From Diploptera punctata (lineage: Eukaryota > Arthropoda > Insecta > Blattodea > Blaberidae): 64,000 bases of DNA. This document shows, in pieces, positions 31,595 through 43,039 of the stretch (positions within the stretch are counted from its first letter, which is position 1; every line of letters starts with the position of its first letter). The stretch spans positions 372,001 through 436,000 of the forward strand of contig JASPKZ010001241.1 in NCBI GenBank assembly GCA_030220185.1, written 5' to 3'. The position numbers and the translations under genes are program-made. The notes beneath the pieces were generated by a model. That model did no database searches. It saw only the letters and a list, made by a program, of their open reading frames with translations, and was not told the DNA's origin.

Positions 31595-33023
31595 GAGATG
31601 GTTAGAAAAAGTAAAAAGAGCACAAAAATGAGAGGAATATCTGAGGTCTTTTAGCCTGTTCCTTGAGTAGCTGCTGCATCCGTTTCCTCTGCTATTAACG
31701 TACATTGTAAGAACAGGAAGTGAGGAGCTTTCCCTTGCACAATGCAGGATTGTAGAACGGATGAAAAGAAACATTTTTATGACCTTCGTCGTGTTCTTGC
31801 ATCACTGTGGACTTGTCACAGCATGACCCGGTCTCAACAGACGTTATGTTCTGTATTATTTTCAACTTAATGTGAAATAAATATTCTCAAATTACACAGG
31901 CAATTATGGGAGTTTCTAAATGAACACATTAGGGACAATTGTCCACGCCATTCAATAATTAGTACGTAGAATTAGCTGGATACGCTGTTTCTTGTAGCAC
32001 TCTTAGTATTAGGAACTTATTAAACTAAAAGTAAAATAAATAAACATTATTTATAAATATGTGTAGCACGTGCTGTTGACAGTCCGCATTAGTAAAATAA
32101 TGTCTAGTTATAATACAAAATAGATTGAAGTGAACAAAGAAAACATTAGATAACAATACTGCGATAACCTACCATCGAACCACATATCGCTTATCAACTT
32201 TGATTACTGTCCGTCGCTATGGAATTTAAATGACCGGTATTTGCAATAAATCCCAAAACCTATGTTAAAATAATATATTAATAATACTAATTACCAAACG
32301 TTTATTAACAATGGATGTACACTTATCACTCCCTAACGCTGGTCCAACCAGCGATAGAAAAATCATAGAGTAAGTAATATACTCTGTGGAGTAAAATAGC
32401 AGTTAGCATCACAATATCGTCTTATAGTGTCATAATATTGTGATTTGCATATTTAAATAAATACTTCAAAATTGTATAATAATGTTGTAAAAATTGTTTG
32501 AAATTTTTAAAATATTAAATGTTAGCAAATACAGTAGAAGAGCTGTAGTTTACAACAATATAACTGAAACATCAAGCGCCAGTAGAAGTGCAGTTGAGCC
32601 AAAATTAAATGAGTCGTATCTCACTTCATATTTCGTGTTCTTCAAGCAAGCAAAATGTAGTTTTCAAGAGGAATCCTCCTCATCTTCAGTCATCATCACG
32701 ATTCTCGAATTTCAATCTTGGAAGTTTCCATCTGGCGTTGATTTGATTAACTTTGAGATCAAATCCCGCTCAACGGAAACTTCAAAATTCATGGATCTAA
32801 ACTTGTTTTTCTGAATATGTATATATAGGCCTGTATATTTTTGTCCCCCAAATTGTCAACTCCAAAGTTTTTTTTTCCAGATATTTTATAAGTTTAGCCT
32901 CTTCTTAAATGTTATGACTCAACTGTTAACTATCAACCTCAATTGCTGATATTTTGGAATTTCACTCTTTTTAATATTTCTCAAGTGTTGTTTTGTGCGA
33001 GTGTCGAAAGTCCTTTTCGTTTT

Positions 33024-33059
<36 letters not shown>

Positions 33060-33880
33060 TCTATTCCGTTCTTTATAACTAATATGATAAATTCTAGATT
33101 AATTACTATCTGGGGTATTAATTTCATATTATATATATTAGTAGTTTACCCAGGCTAAATTTATTTATCGGCCCTAATGTGATAATCATTTATTTTATTT
33201 TTTTCAAATCAGGATGGTAGGTAATTTTCTTGAATCGTTTTCTTTTCTTGGACTCAGATTGTAGTTTGGTGTATTCTTTTAATATTTATTGTTGTCTGAA
33301 TTCTTTAATTCATGTATTATTGTTTCCATTCCAAATTCGTGCAAACTATCTATGTTTAAAATGTGATTTTATTCCTTCTTAAAATCCTCTTCATTAGTGG
33401 AATGTTTATTAATCTGTATATTAAAATTTTGAAATTTGTTATAGATGTGTAATATTATTGAAACCAAAAGATTTTATAGAAAAAGTGCAATGGAGTAAGA
33501 ATGTTGCATTGTGACTTCTTAATTGTGCACTCTATAACGCTTTTTTTGGTCTATACATTTCGGAATCACTAAAAGAAAAAATGGGCGGGGTGTATCACGG
33601 TCGAATTTTACTTACGCATTTTAACACAACTTAAATACAACTAATATGCATATAATTATATCATTATTCTTTTTAGCACTGGAAAATTATTATCTTAATC
33701 ACATTTTAGTCGTAAATATTGAAAACAAAGTGGGACTATTTCCTGTCCCGACCGCTCTAATAATACATCATGCAGGTCATGACCATACTAATAACTGATG
33801 TTACAACTATTATTCTATGAGTTATTGTATGAACCAGCGATCAACTCTCTATTATGCAACGATAACCACATTAATTATTA
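31595..33880. other. Unassigned 2.3 kb
   Basis: AT-rich DNA with an (AT)n run at about 33026-33056. A 106-codon frame at 32494-32814 has unremarkable composition, no recognisable motif and no neighbouring exons, so I do not call a gene. Confidence 0.45.
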
Positions 33881-33894
33881 ATAAAAAATACTTT

Positions 33895-35758
33895 CTTCTT
33901 CCTTCCAAGTATTAGGCCAAGGCCTGTTACGATCCTATAGAAAATTTTCCCTCCAGCGTTTCATAGGACGGCCCAGTGATCTTCGTCCTCTTGGTATATA
34001 ATTATAAACAGCTTTGGGGATCCGATTTGAACTCATTCTTTCAAGATGGTGTTTCCAATTTAGTTGGTACTGTTTAATATATTCCAAAATTGGCGTAGTC
34101 TTCAATTCTTTTAAGATATCGGTGTTCCTTTTCAGATCCCATCTGGTGTAACCCGCTGTTCTGCGCATGAATCTCATTTCACAAGCCGTTATTCTGCTTT
34201 CATGTTGTTTTTTTAGTGTCCATGCTTCACTACCATAGGTCAACACTGGTCTAGCCAAAGTGTTATATAAACGTAATCTGGTGTTTTTTTGTACAAGGGA
34301 TGGTTTCATAACTTGATTAATAATTCCTAAACTTTTATTATAACTAGTAACTTTTTCAGGGATATCCTTTTCATCCCAGATAGAGAGATAATATCCAAGA
34401 TATTTAAATTGATTGGATCTCTCTAAAATGTTATTCTGGAGACAGATTTTACTTTGTATGGGGTCCTTCCCATGAAATGCCATAATTTTAGTTTTGTTAA
34501 TTGATATTTCCATATTAAATTTGGCACCTATTTTTTGTAAATTATAAATTGATCGTTGCAAATCATTTTCGGAAAGTGCCAGGAGAGCTAAATCGTCTGC
34601 AAAAAGAATAGCATCGAGTTTGAGGTTCCTATGATGGGTATATATCCTCGTTGTGTTTTCCTCCATTCATTTATTAATTTATTCACGTATATAATGAAAA
34701 GCACCGGTGAAAGTCCACATCCCTGTCTTACTCCAGTGTTGATCTTTTCCCAAGAAGATAATTTGTCATCTTGTTTAACAGAGATTTCATTATCTTTATA
34801 GATGTTGAAGATATTAGTAATATATTGTTGTGGAACGTTATCATCAGTTAAAATTTGTAGTAATATATTTCTGTCTACTTTGTCAAAAGCCTTTATGAAG
34901 TCAACGAAGGCGATATGAGTTTCTATATTGAATTCCTTGTGCTTTTCTAATAGTAGTTTTAGAGTAAAGAATCCATCTGTACAAGATCTACCCTTTCTGA
35001 ATCCATTCTGCTCTTCTCCAATTATATTTTCATAAATTTTCCTCTATTTATTCTTAACAATATTAGCATAAATTTTATATCCAGAGTTCAACAAGCTAAT
35101 TCCACGATAGTTATCTTTGATTTGGCGACTTCCTTTTTTGAAGATTGGTATTACAATGGATTTGTTCCAGCTTTGTGGTGGTTCTTGTCCTTCCCATATC
35201 ATATTAAGGAGAATAAGAAATCTGTCTAAAAATTTTTTAGTTGAAAATTTAAATAATTCTTGATTAATGTGGTCTTCTCCGGGAGCTTTTTTACTTTTTA
35301 ATGATTTAACAACATCAGTTAGTTCATCTATAGAAATTTGTTCCAAAGCAGTGTTATTAGAGATTGGTATTTGTAATAAATCATCCTTTTGTGTCCATAA
35401 ATGATGAAAGTAATTAAGCCAAGATTCTTTAGATATACAATTTAAATGTGCATTTCTCTTGAATCATTATTTAAATTTTTTAAAACTTTATATATTTTTG
35501 GTTGAGGCCTAGTGATATCATTTTCCAAAATGAGACAAATTGTTCCCAGCTTTGTCTATGTTTTTGCGAACTTCAATTTTAGCTATGGCTCTCTTCCTAT
35601 GATACTCTACTTTATCTTCATCTTTTTTTGTGGACAGAATTTTTTTTTTGCTTCACGTTTATCATCAATTACTTTTTTGATGTTTTCATCCATATCCGTA
35701 GTCCTTTTTTCCGATTCCATTTAGTTTTGATACCAGGCTTTCATTTGCTGCTTGTGTC
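33895..35758 (-). mobile_element. RTE-type LINE, 5'-truncated, with 10-bp target-site duplication
   Basis: Minus-strand order: KAPGEDHINQELFKF near 35270, NYRGISLLNSGYKIYANIVK near 35105, EEQNGFRKGRSCTDGFFTLK, VDFIKAFDKVDRNILLQIL, TGVRQGCGLSPVLFIIYVNK near 34700, and ILFADDLALLALSEN near 34600. Then come QFKYLGYYLSIW, LARPVLTYGSEAWTLKKQ, LNWKHHLERMSSNRIPKAVY and GRRSLGRPMKRWRENFL near 33940. One in-frame stop (about 35041) and a frameshift (about 34665) inactivate it; a linker region precedes the RT up to 35750. The 3' end has a GGAAGGAAGAAG tail. AAAATACTTT flanks both ends (33885-33894 and 35759-35768), fitting target-primed insertion. Endonuclease missing. Confidence 0.9.
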
Positions 35759-35769
35759 AAAATACTTTG

Positions 35770-37500
35770 TATAAAAAATACGCACAAGTTAACCAGCGAT
35801 ATCAACATCAGCGATAACTCACTGCTAACAAGTATGGTTACTTTTATACAGTTACATCACTTTACGTCTGCTTTTACATATTAAATTAATTTAGAGTACG
35901 TTAGAGTAATTGATTTAGGTTAGGTTAGCTTTTAGTTTCCTATACGTATCGGTTAGGATAGTTTTTAGTTTCATGTACATATATAACAGTTGTCTACAAT
36001 AACAGTTGTCCTATAACAGTTCTTCTATTACATTCCAAAATGGCCGACGGTTAAAATGGAAATTACATATTTAAGCTAATTTATTTCATATAATGTTTAA
36101 ATACTTTAATTGTGGTTCTTTTCAAAAGATTCATTTCATTATTACCATTACGTAATACGAATATTTGCATTAAAATTGTAATCAATAGCGTAATAAAAAT
36201 CGAGTGTAATACACCCCAACCGAAAAAAATCATACTTATTTTTTGCTTGAAACCGCCATTTGGTGACTGACCTACAATTAGGAAGACATGTGGAAAAAAA
36301 GGAAGAAATAGTGTGAGTAAAGGCAATCATCCCTAAGATACCACATTGAAGCCCCGGCAGGAAGGTTGTTTGGAGACTCGAAGAAACATAAATCCTCCAA
36401 TTCGTCCTTATGTATAGTGAACATAAGCGAAAACAAACTCGGTACATTTCTCCTTTTGCTCTCGCCTTCATATAAAGAATAATGTTTTGAACAGTATCAC
36501 ACCCTGATGTTATACGTTGAAGGTCTAATGAGTACACTAATAAAATATTACATAAATAATGTTGATACTGAATGTATACATATATATAGATTTAGAAACT
36601 ATATTGTGTTAACGCGATTCTAATTTTTGAAGCCCACCCTAAGGCTAGAAATATCTGGTCAAGAAGGGGTTGTTGCTACGCACAGTTGTCAGTCACCAAT
36701 GTGACATAATATGTCGTTTAATATTTTATTGTAGCCTCTACTTGTATGTTAGTATAATGTGATCTAAATATGTTAAATTTACAGCAGGCGCTATCGAAAT
36801 TTCAATGATTTTATGTAAGAATTCTTTCAAATTAAGTTATTTCGTATAATATGAAATACATTATTTTCTGCATTGAGTTTGCCTTGAAACCTACACACCA
36901 AGAAATTTATACAGGGAAATACCAAAATATAGGTTGAAGTTACGTGTAACACACTAATCCGAATTAGCATGGTGGTACATAATCTGTACTTATAAAAAAA
37001 TCGATATATTTCCCATTCATTGCAATTAAATCACATGAAATATAATTAAAGGTATCTTCAACGATATTAAAATATATAAGCTTACCTCAAAATTATGATA
37101 AAATAATGTTGATAGAATAACTATTAAAGTAAATATAAGCAGTACTTCTAGCGTGTGAACACAACACAGCCATAGATCAAAATGGCTGTTCGGGCTATTA
37201 AAAAACGCTATAACCGACTGCTGCCATCTGTAAGGCTCATAGTAAACTACAATAAGAGAGACAACGTAGTGATTCAGAAAGTACACCACTACGATTGAGT
37301 GAAACACATTTTTGAAGTAGTGGCATATTTTCTGAACATTCATATTTTAAAACATAGAAGTATGGGGTTCATATTACATGCCATTGATCTTTAAATAATT
37401 CAGAAAATTGCACCGGATGGAAACAGGCCTAATACATTACACAATCTTAAATGCAAATATCAGGAAGGATGAATGTAATTAACATATTTTTAGATTGGTA
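35770..37500. other. Unassigned segment
   Basis: It contains TTTAGGTTAGGTTAG at about 35917 (only two or three TTAGG units) and three short ATAACAGTT repeats at 35982-36025. The frames at 36081-36537 and 37026-37343 have no recognisable motif. I call no gene. Confidence 0.4.
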
Positions 37501-37504
37501 GTAA

Positions 37505-37630
37505 AAGATTCCGGGCTATGTGGCCGTGGTCTATAACTGGCGTTTCTTCCAGACGTTTCTCCCTCAACTGCGGAGGGCATCTTCAGTGGCGAGCGCTTCA
37601 AGCTGTTGTTTCCCTGTCGTAGACTCGACT
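37505..37630 (+). repeat. Possible dispersed-repeat fragment
   Basis: TTCCGGGCTATGTGGCCGTG, GGCGTTTCTTCCAGACGTTT and GGAGGGCATCTTCAGTGGC have the look of the compact 'CCATGTGGCCGTGG' repeats I associate with dispersed arthropod and vertebrate elements. GTAGACTTTCACGGCCGGAG at about 62722 may be related. Unverified. Confidence 0.3.
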
Positions 37631-38165
37631 GCGATCCAATACACTCCAACTGGACATAGGGACCACGAAAGACCAAATCAACGATGGAAAGATCAAGACC
37701 ATCTTCTTTAGCTTTAGTGTCACATGTCACATTGTCTACAAAATGGAAGTGTGCATGTTAATGAAGATGTAGTGATTGAAATTAATAGAATTTAATATAC
37801 CAAAATATATATGTTTCATAGACTACTAAATTGCATTTGACAAAACAGATATAATGACATTATGCAATATAATGTTAAAAATCCCTCAAAATCTTTATAC
37901 CAAAAATAAAATTGAAATAGAAATGTATTATAACAAATACAGTAAAAAGTCAATCAACAGTAATATCAGACAAGAGTGTCCATTGTCAATAGTACTTTGT
38001 TAATATATTCATTGGCATTTTACATCACAGGAATAATTATTTAAAAATTCATTTGAAAGAAATATCTCTATTGTTCGTGTATTTTTTACCGACGATGAAA
38101 GTGGTAATAAATTGCTGGTTTGAAGGTGACTTACACCAGGATCTGCATAAGCTACATGCTACATC
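37631..38165 (+). mobile_element. LINE chimera, left copy of an inverted duplication
   Basis: The first 100 bases encode AIQYTPTGHRDHERPNQRWK, the C-terminal GRP..RW block of an RTE-type LINE. The next part encodes an RT palm region: FDKTDIMTLCNIMLKIPQNL near 37839, NIRQECPLSIVL near 37963, and FFTDDES near 38080, where FADD is expected. C-terminus before palm is the wrong order for one element, so two fragments are joined. The same 535-bp chimera recurs in reverse at 40144-40678 with only scattered substitutions and equal length. Stops are present; it is dead. Confidence 0.8.
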
Positions 38166-38413
38166 TAAATGTATTTTCTTTTTAGAAAAAAATATTTATT
38201 AGTTGATTAATCCCCACATTCATAACAATACGTAATATTTTGCTAAGGCTCTTATAGACAATTTAATTAAGTCATAACTCTCATTGAAAACCATATGTAA
38301 ATATTCGTGCTTTACAGTATATAGTATAACATTGATACAATAAGCTACAACCCCATCATGCCTTTGTGGCGAAAAAGGATTTCAAAATATTTGTACACTC
38401 AATAGTAATAATA

Positions 38414-38459
<46 letters not shown>

Positions 38460-39230
38460 TAATAATAATAACAATAATAATAATAATTCCCACTCAATGG
38501 TGATCGCGGGTACTTTCATCATTTACAAAAGTTCGTAATTGAATTAATTATTTGTGGTGTCATGTTTAGAAGCTATTTGAGCTCTGAATTCGCGTCTTGT
38601 GACTACAATGTGGGCGAGTAGCAGCTAGACCAGTTCTTTCTCTGGGTTTCTCGCTTTACCTTGTCAAATGCTTCTCACTTCACCAATTCCCCGTACTCAT
38701 TTATGTGCGACAGATTTCTTCACCCGGCATCCAAATATATCACAAATTTCGAATTACAGGGATCTCATCTCATCTCATCACCAAACCTGGCATTACGCGG
38801 ACTACGAGTTTAGATTTTTGGTTCTTACCTGGGGGATGTAAAATTCAATTCATTTTCATATCGTATTTTCATAAATAGAATCCTGGAAAATCGCACGCTA
38901 ACTAACACTCTGGGATAATATTAATAAGAGTTTTTGTTATATCTTTCATTTCAATTTAGCTAATATCAACCATGGTATAGGAAAATTCCAAACGAAAAAA
39001 GTTACACTATTGCATATTGTTTATAGGTTACCGCTCATTCCATTATGATGCAATAAGCCAAGAGGGAAAAGACTGTACAATTATTTTGTAGAAAAAAATA
39101 TGTAAAATGATTTGTCGTATGTGGACTCATCCAAGGAATTCATGTTTAAAGTCTGTGCACTTTTGCTTGTAGCCTTCTTCCATTATCAAATTTGAAGGCG
39201 AAAATAATCTGAACAGCCTTATGTATTCCA
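38166..39230. other. Unassigned segment with an AAT microsatellite
   Basis: (AAT)n lies at about 38405-38488, with interruptions. The rest shows no recognisable gene or element. Confidence 0.5.
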
Positions 39231-39523
39231 TGGGGGTACGCCGCTCCGTTAGCATAGATATCCAAAGCAATACACTACAATTCGGAAGATTGGTGGTTCG
39301 AGTACTAGTAGGATCAGAAATTTTAAACCTTCTGGAGGTATCATGACCCTCGGGTCGACTCATCTTCTAACTGAACGCGTACTAGGCGTATGTCCTGAGG
39401 GTAAAGGCGACCGTCACACAGGGCTGAGATCTCGTGCCAATTATCTACAAAATGTTGGAGCCTTAACCTCTTTTTGTCCAAAGGGCCTCCTAAGGTCTCT
39501 AATGGGATCATTTTAACTCTACC
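39231..39523 (+). mobile_element. SINE-3 copy
   Basis: tRNA-like head (TACGCCGCTCCGTTAGCATA, AATTCGGAAGATTGGTGGTT, B box GGTTCGAGTACTA), then AATTTTAAACCTTCTGGAGG, GGGTCGACTCATCTTCTAAC, GGGCTGAGATCTCGTGCC and GGGCCTCCTAAGGTCTCTAA. It follows the SINE-3 order throughout. Confidence 0.75.
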
Positions 39524-39564
39524 TGTTTATTTCAAATCCCAAGTTGAGCTGAACTTACTTAACC

Positions 39565-39770
39565 CGATGTCGTGGAAATTCATGCCGCACTGGTTTAGTG
39601 GTTATGTTTTGTTCGTCTATTCCGTTAGTCTAGGGTAAAAACCCGGCTTGGTGGGATGGATAGTTATAATGGAAATATCCATGGAACATCTCCTGGACGA
39701 CTTTAAGCCGTGAGTCCCGAGTCTGAAAATGTTGAGGCTCGTCCATTCCTAATATTTTTGCAATTTGTTA
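39565..39770 (+). mobile_element. SINE-4 copy
   Basis: TGCCGCACTGGTTTAGTGGT and TATGTTTTGTTCGTCTATTC form a tRNA-like head. GACTTTAAGCCGTGAGTCCC and GAGTCTGAAAATGTTGAGGC match the copy at 16215. It sits at the 3' side of the antisense LINE that follows. Confidence 0.65.
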
Positions 39771-39774
39771 TATT

Positions 39775-40143
39775 TTTAAAGAATATCCAGCTTAATGTGT
39801 CAGGAAATTCATTTGTGCAGACTATTTGTAGTTGATCTTTAGTCAATGTAGAATTTTTGGAGCCACATAAAAAACAGGCATAGCCATAATCTTGTAAAAT
39901 TTTAATTTTGATTCCTTCTCTATATTTAAAACAATTGTAATTGTTCCAATGTGTGTGAATTTACTCAATTTATTTTCGACATCCTTTGTGAAACGTGTTG
40001 TACATCATATCCCATGTAAATAAAATGGTTTATTTGAACAACTATTCTATTACCTATACACAATTTTGCATTTAACGGAGAAGAAGACCCTTGACAGCTA
40101 TAACGTTTATTTAATTTACAAACTTTACTGACCATATTAGTCA
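39775..40143 (-). mobile_element. LINE RT C-terminal region continuing the right copy of the inverted duplication
   Basis: The minus strand encodes KVCKLNKRYSCQGSSSPLNA, VVQINHFIYMGYDVQHVSQR (the Y-G thumb block) and HTLEQLQLF. This is the expected order downstream of the palm fragment at 40144-40560. Sequence equivalent to this block is absent next to the left copy, so the duplication covers only part of this LINE. A stop and frame changes are present toward 39780. Confidence 0.6.
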
Positions 40144-40678
40144 GATATAGCATGTAGCTTATGCAGATCCTGGTGCAAGTCACCTTCAAACCAGCAATTT
40201 ATTACCACTTTCATCGTCGGTAAAAAATACACGAACAATAGTGATATTTCTTTCAAATGAATTTTTAAATAATTATTCCTGTGATTTAAAATGCCAATGA
40301 ATATATTAACAAAGTACTATTGACAATGGACACTCTTGTCTGATATTACTGTTGATTGACTTTTTACTGTATTGTTATAATACATTTCTATTTCAATTTT
40401 ATTTTGGTATAAAGATTTTGAGGGATTTTTAACATTATATTGCATAATGTCATTATATCTGTTTTGTCAAATGCAATTTAGTAGTCTATGAAACATATAT
40501 ATTTTGGTATATTAAATTCTATTAATTTCAATCACTACATCTTCATTAACATGCACACTTCCATTTTGTAGACCATGTGACATGTGACACTAAAGCTAAA
40601 GAAGATGGTCTTGATCTTTCCATCGTTGATTTGGTCTTTCGTGGTCCCTCTATGTCCAGTTGGAGTGTATTGGATCGC
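40144..40678 (-). mobile_element. LINE chimera, right copy of an inverted duplication
   Basis: It is the reverse complement of 37631-38165, with equal length and only isolated mismatches (for example CACCAGG context and GTGATATTT versus AATATCTC). Landmarks: GCATGTAGCTTATGCAGATC, ATTACCACTTTCATCGTCGG, GTCATTATATCTGTTTTGTC and TCTATGTCCAGTTGGAGTGT. Palm-like coding content is the same as in the left copy and likewise inactive. Confidence 0.85.
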
Positions 40679-40789
40679 CAATTTTGGAAGTGATTTTTTT
40701 CCATTTTCATCTAAACTTTGGTACACCAAGTTTTTTCTGATTTAATGATTACTATTAAATATACAGTCTGAAGTAGATCTGATAATGGC

Positions 40790-41500
40790 TACGAGAGAAA
40801 AGCATGTGAGAAGCAGAAAAGAAACACGCGAAAAGCGGCCCAAGGGACGAAGGGAAGAGAGGAGCAGAGGAGGGGAGGACAAGGAGGGAGCATAACGAAG
40901 CCGAGGGGAAGGAGCACAGGCGGGCCGAGCGCCACAGGGAGAGCGAGGGAGGAGCGAGCGAGCGAGCGAGCGAGCGAGAGAGGCGAGCGAGCGAGCGAGC
41001 GAGCGAGCGAGCGAGCGAGCGAGAGAGCGAGCGGCGAGCGAGCGAGAGAGCGAGCGAGCGAGCGAGCGAGCGAGCGAGCGAGCGAGCGAGCGGAGCGAGC
41101 GAGCGAGCGAGCGAGCGAGCGAGCGAGCGAGCGAGCGAGCGAGCGAGCGAGCGAGGCGAGCGAGCGAGCGGAGCGAGCGAGCGAGCGAGCGAGCGAGCGG
41201 AGCGAGCGAGCGAGAGCGAGCGAGCGAGGAGCGAGAGGCGAGCGTAGCGAGCGAGCGAGCGAGCGAGCGAGCGAGCGAGCGAGCGAGCGAGCGAGCGAGC
41301 GAGCGAGAGAGCGAGCGAGCGAGCGAGCGAGCGAGCGAGCGAGCGAGCGAGCGAGCGAGCGAGCGAGCGAGCGGAGCGAGCGAGCGAGCGAGCGAGCGAG
41401 CGAGCGAGCGAGCGAGCGAGCGAGCGAGCGAGCGAGCGAGCTAGCGAGCGAGAGAGCGAGAGAGCCAGCGAGCGAGGAGCGAGCCAGCGAGCGGGCGAGT
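40790..41500. repeat. GCGA (CGAG) tetranucleotide array
   Basis: A purine-rich lead-in (40790-40945) passes into (GAGC)n from about 40950 to 41500, with periodic slips to GGAGC, GAGAGC and GGCGAGC. The minus-strand frame of alternating Ser-Leu-Ala-Arg is a translation of this repeat and not a gene. High GC in otherwise AT-rich DNA makes it conspicuous. Confidence 0.95.
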
Positions 41501-41623
41501 TCATCTATCTATCTATCTATCTATTATCATCTATCTATCTATCTATATATCCATCCATCCATCCATCCATCCATCCATCCATCATCCATCCATCCATCTA
41601 TCTATCTATCTATCTATCTATCG

Positions 41624-41665
<42 letters not shown>

Positions 41666-41770
41666 TCTGTCTGTCTATCTACCCATATATCCATCTATCC
41701 ATCTAAACATCTATCCATCTGGTCTATCTATCTATCTAATAATTTATCTACATTACCTATCTATCTATCT
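41501..41770. repeat. TATC/CATC tetranucleotide array (LINE tail expansion)
   Basis: Interleaved (TATC)n and (CATC)n tracts. It directly continues the 3' end of the antisense LINE at 41757-42748, whose family relative at 28086 also ends in GATA units. Confidence 0.95.
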
Positions 41771-42748
41771 TAGGGTTTTTACAGATGCTGCCCCGTATTC
41801 CCGTGCCAAACCTCCAAAACCTACGATCTTGGGCATCTTCAATGTTTAGTCCTATTTCTTGCATTACTATCCTTATGTTTTCCTTCCATGTTAACTTTGG
41901 CCTCCCTCTTTTCTTCTTTCTGCTCGGTTGCCATTGATATAGTAGTTTCGGCCATCGCTCATCTTCTATTCTTAAAATATATCCTAACCATTTTAATTCC
42001 TTCTCCTCATTTCTTTCAATTATGCTTTCTTCTATTTCCAAAATGTTTTTAATTTCCTTATTTTTGACATGTCCTGATTTTGACTTTCTGGCACTTCTGC
42101 GTAAACAATCCATTTCTAGAGCTATCAGTCTATTCTTGTAGTACTTACTGATTGTCCATATCTCACTTCCATACATTGCAACAGATTCCACCAATGTTTT
42201 ACCAATATTTTTTTTGTGTCTTTCCAAATATGCTTATCCCATCATATCGAATTTAACGACGATATTATTTTGCTACTCAATTCAATTATATGCTTAATGT
42301 TCTCTTTGCCTATACCTTCAATGTCATCCATAATTATTCCCAAATATTTAGTTTGTTTCCCTTGCTTTATTTGAATTCTTTCTTCCAATATTAAAGTTTC
42401 TCTTTCATTGCTATTCATTGTCAATTATTCTGTTTTTTTTAATTTACTGTGAGACCCCATGATTCATATGTGTTTTTCAACCTTTTTATCATGAATTCAA
42501 TATCAAATTTTTCTTGTGCTAAAACCAGATGGTCATCAGCAAATTGTAATGTCAGCAAAAATATGTTGCCTAGTGGTATACCCATACCTTTGCACCTACG
42601 TTTCCATTTCACTAATATAAATTTTACATAAATATTAAATGAAATTGGTGATAGACTGCACCCTTATTTCAATCTCTTCCTGGTTTTTGTAGGATCAGAT
42701 ATTATATTTCCAATTTTAACATAAGCCGTGTTATCTTTATATATACAT
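41757..42748 (-). mobile_element. RTE-type LINE, antisense, 5'-truncated (GATA-tail family)
   Basis: Minus-strand order: GCSLSPISFNIYV-like block near 42650, GMGIPLGN, LQFADDHLVLAQEKFDIEFM around 42500-42550 (palm FADD), MIKRLKNTYESWGLTVN, KQTKYLGIIMDDIEGIGKEN and LVESVAMYGSEIWTISKYYK near 42170. The C-terminus is ELKWLGYILRIEDERWPKLL, KKKRGRPKLTWKENIRIVMQ and [14 protein letters not shown] near 41810. The last 156 codons (41757-42227) are open. Upstream breaks include a stop near 42424 and one in the GLK.GCSL block. Same family as 25120-28086. Confidence 0.85.
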
Positions 42749-43035
42749 CTATGGAATCACTCGTGCTATTCCTCATTCCTCTTGAACATGGGTATAATTT
42801 AAAAAGTCCAACAACCTTCTTTCAAGAGATTCAAGTCCGTATTTATCCTCAAGCGCAATTGAAACTTCCACTTGAATCGAACTGTAACGATCCAACCGTT
42901 GAGATATTCACCCGTATCACTGGGCAGGAGCTCTCATTATACATTGAGAGACTGTGTCCTTGACATAACCTAGTCACTATAATTAATATAGTGTCCACCC
43001 TTGCGACTAAGACGTGACTGTCAAATATTACCCTC
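42749..43035. other. Unassigned segment between two LINEs
   Basis: A 70-codon frame at 42751-42963 has no recognisable motif. Nothing else is identifiable. Confidence 0.45.
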
Positions 43036-43039
43036 TTAC

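Noticed and set aside
31393..31774. Ser-Leu-rich and Arg-Glu-rich frames
   Set aside because: They translate the (GA)n/(TG)n microsatellite.
32494..32814. Possible host gene of 106 codons
   Set aside because: No motif, no neighbouring exon-like sequence and no composition change; open length is unremarkable for scanning 64 kb in six frames.
35917..35932. TTAGG repeats as a telomere or interstitial telomeric tract
   Set aside because: Only two to three units; far too short.
40755..41504. 249-codon minus-strand frame of repeating Ser-Leu-Ala-Arg
   Set aside because: It is a direct translation of the (GCGA)n tetranucleotide array; no other coding evidence.
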